Positions 1 through 10,352 of a stretch of 64,000 nucleotides of DNA are shown piece after piece; position 1 is the stretch's first letter, and every line of letters starts with the position of its first letter. Under the pieces are notes generated by a model. The model had not been told where the DNA came from. It made no database searches and saw only the letters and a list, made by a program, of their open reading frames with translations. Source of the DNA: Symbiodinium natans (taxonomy: Eukaryota > Sar > Dinophyceae > Suessiales > Symbiodiniaceae); NCBI GenBank assembly GCA_905221605.1, contig CAJNDS010002158.1, positions 558,001 through 622,000 of the forward strand, read 5' to 3'. The position numbers and the translations under genes were made by a program.

Positions 1-260
1 TCGGGTTTGCAGTTTTGGAACCCTGAACCCTAAACCCTAAACCTTAAACCCTGAACCCTAAACCCTGAGCAGTGGACACCGGTGGGCCTTGCTCCTGCAA
101 AGCACATGGTCGGTCGAGCCACAACCTCGCTTCAGGCAGTACTCAACCCTAAACCCTAAACCCGAACCCTGAACCCTGAACCCTGAACCCTGAACCCTGA
201 ACCCTGAACCCTAAACCCTAAACCCTAAACAACCCTAAACCCTAAACCCTAAGCCCTTCT
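1..260 (-). repeat. degenerate CCCTAAA/CCCTGAA arrays
   Basis: Mixed CCCTAAA and CCCTGAA units with about 85 nt of unique sequence at 63-147. Units vary, unlike a true chromosome end. Confidence 0.9.
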
Positions 261-720
261 CCTTCAGTGCTCGCTCGTTTTTGCACTCAAATCTGATTTC
301 AACTGTGCCAGGTCGTGCCCAGGCCAAGTGCGAAAAAGCACCACGAGGCAGCGGATGCCCCCACAAAACTAATATTTGCTTACAAACAACCGATGTTCTT
401 CCTTTCAAGGGTGATGTGGGGATTAGTATCCGGGGGGGGGGTTCTTAAGCAAATCGTAGAGAAACAGTGCAGGGCTTTGAGGTTTTGGGTTGATTTGCGT
501 TCTCTGAGGTGGTACCCATATTGGAGTTGCCACACCTTCTCAAACCCTCTCCCCCACCCAAAAAAATCCGAAATGCCCATTCTAAGTCACCATCGGTCAG
601 CCCATGTGCTGCGGACTCTGTTCCAACCCTCCGGCCTACGCCCAAACCTCTAAGATACCCAAAGGAGCCCATTGTGTGAAGCCGCCCCTAAATAACCCAA
701 GAACCCCGAAATAGACCCAA
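245..720. other. unique intron-like sequence
   Basis: No recognised gene. The word GGGGTTCTTAAGCAAAT at about 435 recurs at 10827. An open frame at 315-653 has no recognised content. Confidence 0.4.
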
Positions 721-836
721 AGCCTAAACCCTAAACCCTAAACCCTAAGCCCTAAACCCTGAACCCTAAACCCTAAACCCTAAGCCCTAAACCCTAAACC
801 CTAAACCCCTCGAAGCCGTCGCACGCCGGTGGCGAG

Positions 837-891
837 GCCATGACGGTCGTCCAACTCAAAGAAGAGCTGCGCTCGCGGCACAGAGCCGAGG
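837..891 (+). CDS. candidate exon with SAP-like helix
   Basis: AG|GCC acceptor and G|GT donor. Reads AMTVVQLKEELRSRHRAE. This fits the start of a SAP DNA-binding motif (h-TV-x-x-LK-x-x-L-x-x-R-G-L), but the second helix is not attached. Whether it belongs to the helicase gene is unknown. Confidence 0.42.
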
Positions 892-902
892 GTTCAAGAT
901 GG

Positions 903-1093
903 ATAAACCCTAAACCCTAAACCCTAAACCCTAAACCCTAAACCCTAAACCCTAAACCCTAAACCCTAAACCCTAAACCCTAAACCCTAAACCCTAAACC
1001 CTGAACCCTGAACCCTGAACCCTGAACCCTAAACCCTTAACCCTTAACCCTTAACCCTTAACCCTAAACCCTAAACCCTAAACCCTAAACCCC
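903..1093 (-). repeat. CCCTAAA array
   Basis: About 27 near-perfect 7-mers, ending in CCCTGAA and CCCTTAA variants. It directly follows the SAP-like candidate exon. Confidence 0.95.
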
Positions 1094-2343
1094 GATGGAT
1101 CACTCCGCCCCCAAAACATGAAAGGCTAAGGGGCTGCTTCGAAAGGTCAGGGGCTTCAAAGGATGTCGGAGGCCCTCCAGGGCGTTGAGGATGGTCGCTG
1201 CCCGGTTGTTTTGAGGGTTTCTTTGGTGGTTTAGAGTTTAGGGGTTTGGGGGGTTTGGGGGGTTTAGGGGTTTAGGGTCTAGGGTGTAGGGTTTAGGGGT
1301 TCAGGGTTTGGGGTTTAGGGTTCAGGGTTCAGGGTCCAGGGTTTGGGGTCGCAGGGGCCTAGGCTGCAGCGCTGGTCCACTGCACGGTAGACTCGTCACG
1401 CCGCATAAGCCCTGTGAACCTGACCAACCCTACCCTTGTAAACCCTAAGCCATAATCCCTAGACCCTAAACCCTAAACCCTCAACCCTAAACCCTTTTAC
1501 CCCAAGCCCCAAAACCTGGGGCCCAGAAGCCCTTTGCCCCCGGCCCAGGGCGGCGGGGCGGCACCGTGAGTGGGCGGAAAGCCGAACTAGCAGCGGGCCC
1601 AGGGGGGTTTTAAGGCTTGTGGGGGGTGGGGGGGGGCTTCGGGCTTGCAGGGGTGTCTTCTTCGTGACTGCTAGACCAGTATGGCACGTGTTGAAACCCC
1701 TAAACCCTAAACCCTAAACCCTAAACCCTAAACCCTAAACCCTAAACCCTAAACCCTAAACCCTAAACCCGAAACTGTTTCTAAACCCTTAATAGAGTAG
1801 TGCCGAAGCAGCAGCTTCCGCAGGGCCATCCGGAGAAGCCACTCATCTCTCCAACCTTACAGGGGTTTAGGGCTCATGGGGCTCAGGGATTTGGGTTCTC
1901 TAGGGTTTAGGGTTTAGGTTGAGGGTTTAGTGTTTAGGGTTGAATTCGGGCTTGTAGCGTTCAGGCCTTAGGCTTTAGGCGCGGTCAATTTTTCACGCCA
2001 TTTTTCAAGGGGCTTGGTCTCCGGGATTTGGGGGGGCCGAGGCTTCAGCAATTGGTTTTGGGCTTTAGGGTTTGCAAGTGGAGGGTTGCTTGTGATCGTT
2101 GGGTGGTGGGGCTTGGGGCTTCGGGTTTAGGACGAAACCTCTAGCCTCAAACCCTAGTTTCCACACTTCTCAAGCCCCAAAAGTTGGATGCCCTCCATCG
2201 AAGCACCCAAGCCCATGAAACCCCAGACCCTCAACCCCTGAAGCCTCTAAACCCCCTAACCCCCCAAACCCCTAAACCCCCACACCCCTAAAAGCCCTCA
2301 ACCCCACAACCCCCAAACCCCAGAAGCGCCTAAGCCCCAAAAG

Positions 2344-2415
2344 GTTGCACGCCTCGAAGAACTCGCTTCTCAAGACGTTTCCGAGGCGTTCGTTGGACCC
2401 CGGCCCCCTTTCAGG
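2344..2415 (+). CDS. candidate exon, unrecognised
   Basis: AG|G acceptor and AGG|GTTTGAGG donor. Open reading VARLEELASQDVSEAFVGPR. Flanked by CCCTAAA-like sequence before and TTTAGGG-like after. Confidence 0.42.
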
Positions 2416-2924
2416 GTTTGAGGTGTTAGGCCCTTAGGGTTTCAGGGTTGAGGGGCTTAAAGGGCTAAGCATGGGTCGGGCTTCTGAACATCACGGGTAA
2501 CCTCAGGGAGTTCCCAGAACAATCAGGATTAGAGTATCCCGGGGCATGTCAGCAAGCATCCTTTCTGTTGATCTGGTGGCCAGTTTCGGAGTTCCGGTCT
2601 TTAAGATTCGGCGCGAAGAGGTTTTTCGGGGTCAGGGCTTGGAATTCTAGGGTTCAGTGTTTGGGGTTCAGGGTCGGCCTAGTCAGGATGCTGTGGCCCA
2701 TCTGTATGATGCACATGGTTCAATGAAGGTGCCGGCAGCGATGGCACTTTTTTTGCTTTGGTGAGACGGGCTGTAGTTCTTGAACCATACATGCTGAGAG
2801 GCCGACATCCCTCAACTAGGAAGCCCCCCACTAAACCCTAAACCCTGTAACCCCAAGCCCTAAACCCTGAACCCTAACCCTAAATCTTCCCTTAACCAAT
2901 CCTTCTGGGGCTTCCCGAAGAGAG

Positions 2925-3010
2925 GAAGCCACTGCGCCCAAAGCGGCGGTGCCCCAGCCCCGGAGATTGGCAGCTCAGCAGGCGGAACGCCCTGGGACTT
3001 TGCAATTCAG
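2925..3010 (+). CDS. candidate exon, unrecognised
   Basis: AG|G acceptor and AG|GTTCGGG donor. Open frame EATAPKAAVPQPRRLAAQQ then AERPGTLQF, an Ala/Pro/Arg-rich linker type. Followed by a TTTAGGG array. Confidence 0.45.
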
Positions 3011-3514
3011 GTTCGGGTTTGGGGTGTAGGGGTTTAGGGTTTAGGGTTTAGGTTTTAGGGTTTAGGGTTGAGGGCTTGAGCCGGGAGGGAGCGGGGAGGG
3101 CTGGGGTTTGGGGAGGCAGGGTTTCACGTGCGTGTGGTACAGGGTGTAATCCTAAACCCTGAACCCTAAACACTGAACCCTGAACCCTTGTCTGGGCCAG
3201 GAGAGCCCCTGCAGACCTGACAGCACCCCTAATCCTAAAACAACCCTGAGCCGCAAAATGCTCTGACTACAAGCCCTGAACCCCTACAACCCTACGACCC
3301 TAAACGCCTAAGAGTCTAAAGCCCCCCAGAACCCCAAAATCCCAACACTCCACGACCCTAAAGCACCAATCCTAAAACCCTAAGACCCTAAAGCCCCCAA
3401 ACTCTAAAGCCCCCAAACCATAAAACCCCTAACACCCTGAACCCCCAACACCCTCACCCCTCAGTACGAAAATGGTCGCTGAAGAGCCGACTCCATAGTC
3501 TGATAACAGGGGAT

Positions 3515-3597
3515 TATGGGATTTAGGGTTTAGGGTTTCGGGTTTAGGGTTTAGGGTTTGGGGTTTAGGGTTTAGGGTTTAGGGTTTAGGGTTTAGT
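3515..3597 (+). repeat. TTTAGGG array
   Basis: About 12 TTTAGGG units with a few TTTCGGG/TTTGGGG variants. Confidence 0.95.
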
Positions 3598-4212
3598 AGG
3601 TATCTATGTCTTTCCTCAAAAACGAGGCACCCATTTTGGTGGTTGCGGCAATAGGGATCAGATATTTTTGCAGGTATATAACGGGTTCACCGATTTTGGT
3701 GCATGCCAACAAATATGCCTGGTAGCCCTTATACATGGTTTGTGTAAACGACCCAGCTTCCCCAACCACATTGTCCATCAAATGAAGCCTGCCATTTGTG
3801 TGAGAAACTTTTTCAGCTGTCTGTTGAGTCGCGCAGTCTCGCGCGCTCCCTGATTCTACTTGCAGTCTTTGACCAAAAGGCCTCTCCGTTGCCTAATTCT
3901 ACTTCCAGCGTTTGGAACAGTTAGAGCAGATTGAAAGCAGCATGCAGCATATTCAATCGGTGCTTGACAAGCTTTGACTTCTCGAGCGCATCATCCATTG
4001 CACAACTCCGCATGACGAGCAGCTGTGCAGAAACTTCCTTGAGTGTACAATCGCCCTCGTGCCACCTTGGTCTATCAGACTTCTGTCCGCTTCGAGCGAT
4101 CCACTTCCTCATTGTAAAATGCCGGCGCGTAGGGTGTCTGGTGGCTTGATGGGCTGCAAAGTGCCAAAACGTGAATTGCAAATATGGCCGCTATTCTCAC
4201 TGTTGTAGTGAC

Positions 4213-4247
<35 letters not shown>

Positions 4248-4450
4248 CCATATCTTTGCGCATCATGTTGCCTCTTGTTTCAGAACCGCACATCCTTCTG
4301 CAGAATGCTGATTTACGTGGCCACAGCGCTGTCAGTTTCCAGTGTTTTGGGCATGGTGGCTGTTTGAACCGACCCCAAGAAAATCCATGAAGCCACCTGG
4401 TGCCCACTGCGCCCACAACCAACCACATAGGCTCCATGGCTTTCTTGCTG
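3598..4450. other. unique segment with (ATC)n microsatellite
   Basis: No recognised gene. (ATC)n occupies about 4212-4250. CTTTGACC-type words recur at 3853-3915. Short open frames here are unsupported. Confidence 0.45.
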
Positions 4451-4746
4451 AGGTTTAGGGTTTAGGGTTTAGCGTTTAGCGTTTAGGGTTTAGGTTTAGG
4501 GTTTAGGGTTTAGGGTTTTTGGCTCTCACCCTGTCGGAAGGCATTTGCAGCTGGGGCAGCTGGGAACCCCGAGGACAGGGCTGATAAGCGGCAAGGATGC
4601 AATCCTTTCGTGGGTGTAGAGACCCTAAACCCTTAAGCCCCACATCGTTTTTCAAAACGTCGAGCCCTGAACCCTAAACCCTACAACTTGCCCTACAACC
4701 CTCAAACCCTGAAAACCTAGCCCCAAGCCCCGTGCCAAAGAAGCAG

Positions 4747-4780
4747 GAGGATGTCAAAAAATGGGCGGAGAAGCGCGCCG
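4747..4780 (+). CDS. candidate exon, unrecognised
   Basis: AG|G acceptor and G|GC donor. Reads EDVKKWAEKRA inside a longer open stretch PKKQEDVKKWAEKRAGPLF. TTTAGGG array follows. Confidence 0.35.
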
Positions 4781-4961
4781 GCCCCTTATTTCCAAGGGAT
4801 TTAGAGTTTAGGGTTTAGGGCTTAGGGTTTGAGGGTTTGAGGGTTTAAGGGTTCTAGGGAAAAGGAGTTGAAGGGTTAAAGGGTTTAGGGTTTGAGGGTT
4901 TAGGGGCTTCGGGCAGGGTTTCGAGTCCCTTGAACTGTGGGAGGTTGAAGACAACCGAGGC

Positions 4962-6035
4962 TTGCTGCACAACCTCAACCTGAACCACCCTACACCCTAC
5001 ACCCTCCACCCTACACCCTACGCCCTGCACCCCACCCTCCACCCCCACCACACCCAACACCCCACACCCTACACCCTACACCCCACACCACCTCCACCCT
5101 CCACCCTCCACCCTCCACCCTCTACCCTCCACCCTCCACCCTCCACCCTCCGCCCTCCGCCCTCCGCCCTCCGCCCTCCGCCCTCCGCCCTCCGCCCTCC
5201 CGCCCTCCCGCCCTCCCCTCCCCGCCCTCCCGCCCTCCCGCCCTCCCGCCCTCCCGCCCTCCCGCCTCCCGCCCTCCCGCCCTCTCCCGCCCTCCCGCCC
5301 TCCCTTCCCCTCCCCCCGCCCTCCCGCCCTCCCGCCCTCCCCCGCCCTCCCGCCCTCCCGCCTTCCCCCTCCCGCCCTCCCCCCCCTCCCGCCCTCCCGC
5401 CCTCCCCCCTCCCGCCCTCCCCCCCTCCCCCGCCCTCCCCCGCCCTCCCCCGCCCTCCCCCCGCCCTCCCCCGCCCTCGCCCCGCCCTCCCCCCCCCTCC
5501 CCCGCCCCCTCCCGCCCTCCCGCCCGCCCGCCCCTCCCCGCCCTCCCGCCCTCCCGCCCTCCCCCGCCCTCCCCCCTCCCCCTCCCACCCTCCACCCTCC
5601 ACCCTACACCCTACCCTCCACCCTACACCCTACACCCTACACCCTACACCCTACACCCTACACCGTACACCGTACACCCGACACCCCACACCCGACACCC
5701 GACACCCTTCACCCCACCCTCCACCCAACACCCTCCACCCTACACCCTACACCCTCCACGACACCCTACGCCCTGCACCCTCCACCCTCCACCCTCCACC
5801 CTCCACCCTCCACCCTACACCCTTCACCCTTCACCCTCCACCCTACACCCAACACCCTACCCTACACCCACACCCTACACCCTACACCCTACGCCCTACA
5901 CCCTGCACCCTCCACCCCTCCACCCCTACACCCTACACCCTCCACCCTCCACCCTACACCCTACACCCTCCACCCTCCACCCTCCACCCTCCACCCTCCA
6001 CCCTACACCCTACACCCTACACCCGAAACCCTAAA
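4962..6035 (+). repeat. 1.07-kb pyrimidine-rich CACCCTA/CCCTCC(G) tandem tract
   Basis: CACCCTA/CACCCTC 7-mers surround a core (about 5150-5590) of CCCTCCG/CCCTCCC units. Almost purine-free on the plus strand apart from A and G within units; the opposite strand is G-rich. All long open frames here are repeat translations. Confidence 0.93.
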
Positions 6036-6059
6036 CCCTAAAAAACCCTAAGCCCTAAA

Positions 6060-6900
6060 CCCCAAACCCCTAAATCCAAATCCCCTCGTTGGGAGGGCCT
6101 GCGCCCTAAAGCCCCAGAGCAGGAAGCCCCCACCGTCCCACAAGGTCCCTATAGTTTGCCCAGGTCCAATATTCCGAGATGCTGGAAAAACGAAGCGGAG
6201 GCCAACCTCTTCCAGAATCTTTACTTGGGGTGTTTCTAAGAAGAATTGCAACATGCCCCAACCTACAAGAGCAGAATATAAGGAAGGATTTTTGCCACAA
6301 GTACCCCTTAATTTTGTTTAAGGGTATGCCAAAGATGTGTTCAACATTTCTTAGAGAGGTGAGCTGGCGCTTCGTTTCATGAACGCACGTTAGAAGGTTT
6401 GCCCGAGTCTCCTGCGGCCAGCGTGCTGGGCCTTTGCACCCCTGTGTCATGCTGACTGTAGATCCAAGATCACATCTGAATTAAGGCTATATCCCCCTTG
6501 GGAATTGCTTTCTATCTTCGTTTCTTTAAAACCCAGGAGGATATCAAACATAAGGGGAGCATAGAAGGGGGCCTGCTTTGGCTCTCCTTCCTAGCAGATC
6601 CTGGTTCTTAGGTGTACCAAGAAAGTGACCGCCGTTTTCAGAACCCCCCTCCACCCTCCTGTGCCAGAAAAGGCGCGACTCCTGATGGGCCTCGTAGCCG
6701 ATAAACCCCTCTCCGGTACAAGGATGTACAAGGGATCCACACACACACGATGCGTTTCAGTGTGACGGAGGATGTGTTTCAGCGTAACGGATGCTGTGCC
6801 TGGGTGTGCCGGACGATGTGTTTCGGTGTGGCCAGATGATGCCGAGGCCCTGCTCGTCAATCTCCCCTACAACCCATAGCTTCACGTAACCTTCTTCGAG
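6060..6900. other. unique segment, no assigned gene
   Basis: Open frames on both strands (6106-6450) lack a recognisable domain. About 6740-6845 holds three degenerate copies of a roughly 33-nt unit containing GATG(T/C)GTTTC. Confidence 0.4.
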
Positions 6901-6995
6901 GTTTGGGGTTTAGGGTTTAGGGCTTAGGGTTTAGGGTTTAGGGTTTAGGGTTTAGGGCTTAGGGCTTAGGGCATTGGTGTAGGGTTTAGGGTGCC

Positions 6996-7099
6996 GGGCA
7001 AGCCTCACATGGCAGCCCAGTTTGCAAAGCTGGCATGTTCAACGCAAGCACGTCGAGCAGAATCCGACATGACCTGGCAACCCTGGACAAGCTATTGGG
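6996..7099 (+). CDS. candidate exon preceding the helicase exons
   Basis: One frame is open (PHMAAQFAKLACSTQARRAE, then SDMTWQPWTSYW) and ends in the phase the 7703 exon needs, at GG|GTTTAGGG. The start is uncertain because no AG|G acceptor fits. Another frame (MFNASTSSRIRHDLATLDKL) is also open. Confidence 0.33.
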
Positions 7100-7159
7100 G
7101 TTTAGGGTTTGTGTCAAGGAGTTACCGGATCTTGTGGTTTGCTGGCAACGGCTCTTAAA

Positions 7160-7635
7160 CCCTCAAGCCCTAAAACCCCAAACCCCAAACCCCAAACCCC
7201 AAACCCCCAAACCCCAAACCCCAAGCCCCAAGCCCCAAACCCCAAACCCCAAACCCCAAGCCCCAAACCCCACACCCCAAACCCCAAACCCCACACCCCA
7301 AACCCCAAACCCCGCACCCAAACCCCCAAACCCCAAACCCCAAACCCCAAGCCCCAAGCCCCAAACCCCAAACCCCAAGCCCCAAACCCACACCCCAAAC
7401 CCCACACCCCAAACCCCAACCCCAAACCCCAAACCCCAAACCCCAAACCCCAAACCCCAAACCCAAACCCCAAAACCCCAAACCCCAAACCCCAAACCCC
7501 AACCCCAACCCCAAACCCCGTACCCAAACCCCCAAACCCCCAAACCCAAGCCCCAGCCCCAAACCCCAAACCCCAAACCCCAAACCCCAAGCCCCAAACC
7601 CAAACCCCAAACCCCAAACCCCAAACCTAGACCCT
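7160..7635 (-). repeat. CCCCAAA array (TTTGGGG type)
   Basis: About 65 units of CCCCAAA with CCCCAAG and CCCCACA variants, 475 bp, ending in CCCTAAA. Because 7 is prime to 3, all six frames stay open and give artefact proteins. Confidence 0.95.
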
Positions 7636-7702
7636 AAACCCTAAACCCCAAACCCTAAACCCCAAACCCTAAACCCTGACACTGCGTCTCGGGTGCCCGA
7701 AG

Positions 7703-7757
7703 GTGCCGTCGAGCTTTACAAGGAGGCGGATGAGAGGCACAGCCCCTCTTCCTCCAG
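7703..7757 (+). CDS. helicase gene exon, N-terminal to ATPase core
   Basis: Follows an AG|G acceptor and ends at AG|GT. Reads AVELYKEADERHSPSSS with phase 2 at both ends, continuous with the next exon. It lies between CCCTAAA-type (7630-7677) and TTTAGGG-type (7759-7815) arrays. No family motif of its own. Confidence 0.6.
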
Positions 7758-10308
7758 GTTGAGGGTTTAGGGTTGAGGGTTTAGGGTTTGGGGTTTAGGG
7801 TTTAGGGCTTAGGGTTTCGGCTTCAGGGCTTAGGGATTTGGGATGCGCTCGAACTAGAAGCTAAGATGCGAATGTAGGCTTGACCTTGCCGAGCTGAACG
7901 AAGCGAAGCCCTGAACCCTAAGCCCTGGTTTGTAGGCTGTTTTTTTTTGAAGGCTTTTAGGCTTAACATTGGTTTAGGGGTTTAAGGTTCAGGGTTTAGG
8001 GTTCATCCTAGCCTAAACCTAGACCCTTTTACTGGCATGAGGTTCCCTCTAGCCCGTAAAGGGCCCCCCCCCCCTCCCCCCCCATGCCCCCATACCCTAC
8101 TTGCCCTACTTAGAACTAGAAAGTTTCAGCAGCCCTCCCAGCCCAGGAAGCCCGAAAGACCTCAACGCAAACCCCCCACCACCCCTCCTATCGTTTGCGA
8201 GAGAGGCTCGCGGCCTACTTTCGCGATTTTCCAGAGATGCAAGCCGCCTTGAGGCCGGATTTGGGGGGTAGAGATATTTGGGTGATCGGGGTGTGCTGAA
8301 AATGGGGTTTGGGGCTTAGTGGTTCAATAAGGGGCTGGGATCGTGGGGTCTGGGACATCAGGGGAGGGAGTGTGTCTGCGTGTTTTGGGCATGCTTGGGT
8401 TCGGGGCTGGAGGTTAGGGGTACAAGGCCAACGAGGAGCCACGTTCGTGGTTGAGGGTATAGAGCGGTTGCAGGTTTAGAGGTACAACTTGGGGCAAGTT
8501 AAGAACTTTTCTTCTCGTTTCAGGTTGACTTAGGGGTCTCCGGATTTTTCGGGTGGTGTAGGGTTGAGGAGACAGCGTAGACCCTAAACCCTAAACCCTA
8601 AGCCCTAAACCCTAAACCCTAAACCCTGAACCCTAAACCCTGAACCCGAAACCCTAAACCCTGAACCCTGAACCCTGAACCCTGAACCCTGAACCCTAAA
8701 CCCTAAACCCTAACCCGGAAAAAGTGACCCTCAAGAGGCCACAGCAGGTGCACAGCGTCAAGGAGTGCCTTGTTCGGAGGTGCGCTTCGGGGTCTCGAAG
8801 TCCAACTAACTGGTTGGTAGCACCTTTGCCCCTCAGCATCCATTAATGCGTAGTGCAATGCAGTGTAATGTGTACGTGTCGATGTAGAGGTACATGTCTG
8901 TTTACGTGCATGTACTTAAAAATAGCATACATATGAGCAAGCGGCAAGCGCCAAAGCCCCCAGCCATTCAAGTAAGTAAGGGGTGGACACGAATGCCCAA
9001 AAGCCTGCCTAAACCGCACACAGTTACCAGAGTCGGGCGCCCAGGGTTTCTGGTCTGCACGCATGGGGCGATGCTGGGCAAGCACCTACTGGCCTACTGA
9101 TCTCTGAACTTTCAAGCCGTGCTCCTCAAAGTGCAGATCCTAGACCCCTGACCCCTGACCCCAACCCCAAACCCCATAATTACACCAAACCCCAAACCCC
9201 AAACCCCAAACCCCAAACCCTAAACCCTAAACCCTTGGCCACTTTAGCTGTCGGGATCCCCAAAACCTGACAGGGGCCGCTGCCTCAATGCCGACGAGCC
9301 GGCGGCTCAGGAGGGAAGGGTCGGGGTGCCGCGCCCTGGGTTTAGGGTTTAGGGTTTAGGGTTTAGGCTTTAGAGCCCTAAACCCTAAGCTCCCCATAGA
9401 GCAAGCTGAGCCGCTGGGATGTGACCTACAGCACCTCAAGTGATCCATCCCCTAAGCCCCCAAAACCCCTAGACCCTCAAACTCTAAACCCCAAACCCTA
9501 ACCCTAAACCCTAAACCCTAAACCCTAAACCCCAAACCCCAAACCCCAAACCCCAAACCCCAAACCCCAAACCCTAAACCCCCCCAAAACAAACCTGAGC
9601 CAAGGATGGGACTTGGCAAGACGCTTTCCTCCTTGGTTGTCGCTCAGGTCTACTCGGAGGAGGGGAGGGGGTTTAGGGTTTAGGGTTTAGGGTTTAGCCT
9701 GAACATGCTTACACAAAGCCCAAGGCAGCATTGACATCATGGTACTGATGGGGAGTACAGCTTCTTCTTGAGTTTCAACCGACCACTGGCTCGCTTGTGG
9801 GGGTGGGTTTCCATTTGACAAGGGTTTAGGGTTTAGGGTTTAGGGTTTAGGGTTTTGGATGTAGCATCAGTGCTTCTCGGAGGGGCTGAGGTTCCCCCAT
9901 CAGAAGGGTGCGCAGATGAGGGTTAAGCCCTGAACCCTAGTCCCAAACTCCTAAACCCCCCCTCCCATTCCTTGGCGCGCGTGTGTAGGAGTGGCCCATG
10001 CTGGTCGTCGCGCCCACGACCGTGGTCCAGAACTGGGTCAAGGAGGTACATGAGAGAACCCTTGAGAAGGGTTTAGGTTTTAGGGTTTAGGGTTTAGGGT
10101 TTAGGTTTTAGGGTTTAGGGTTTAGGGTTTAGGGTTTAATTACCCCAAACTCCTAAACCACGCACACCCGCGAGGTGAAGAAGTGGCTGCCTCACCTGGC
10201 CGAGGAGGTGCAGGACTGGCAACGACCTGGCCGAACTGCTTAAGAACCCCCCCCAAAAAAATAAGACTTTTATTCCTTGTAAGGGAAACATAAGGATGAT
10301 GATGATGC

Positions 10309-10352
<44 letters not shown>

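Larger units (their letters stand above)
1095..3510. repeat. alternating TTTAGGG and CCCTAAA tracts with short unique islands
   Basis: TTTAGGG-type at 1215-1340, 1895-1935 and 3020-3080; CCCTAAA-type at 1450-1495, 1695-1770, 2215-2330, 2830-2885 and 3150-3190. Two candidate exons are listed separately. The island at 2470-2820 has nothing recognised. Confidence 0.8.

Noticed and set aside
1-260. Window start as a true chromosome end
   Set aside because: Units are degenerate, interrupted by unique sequence, and the same arrays recur throughout the window in both orientations.
4962-6041. 359-residue Pro-rich open frame
   Set aside because: Translation of a tandem tract; comparable frames exist on the other strand.
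6106-6450. Minus-strand 114-residue frame
   Set aside because: No motif recognised and no splice or array pattern in that orientation; all supported exons are on the plus strand.
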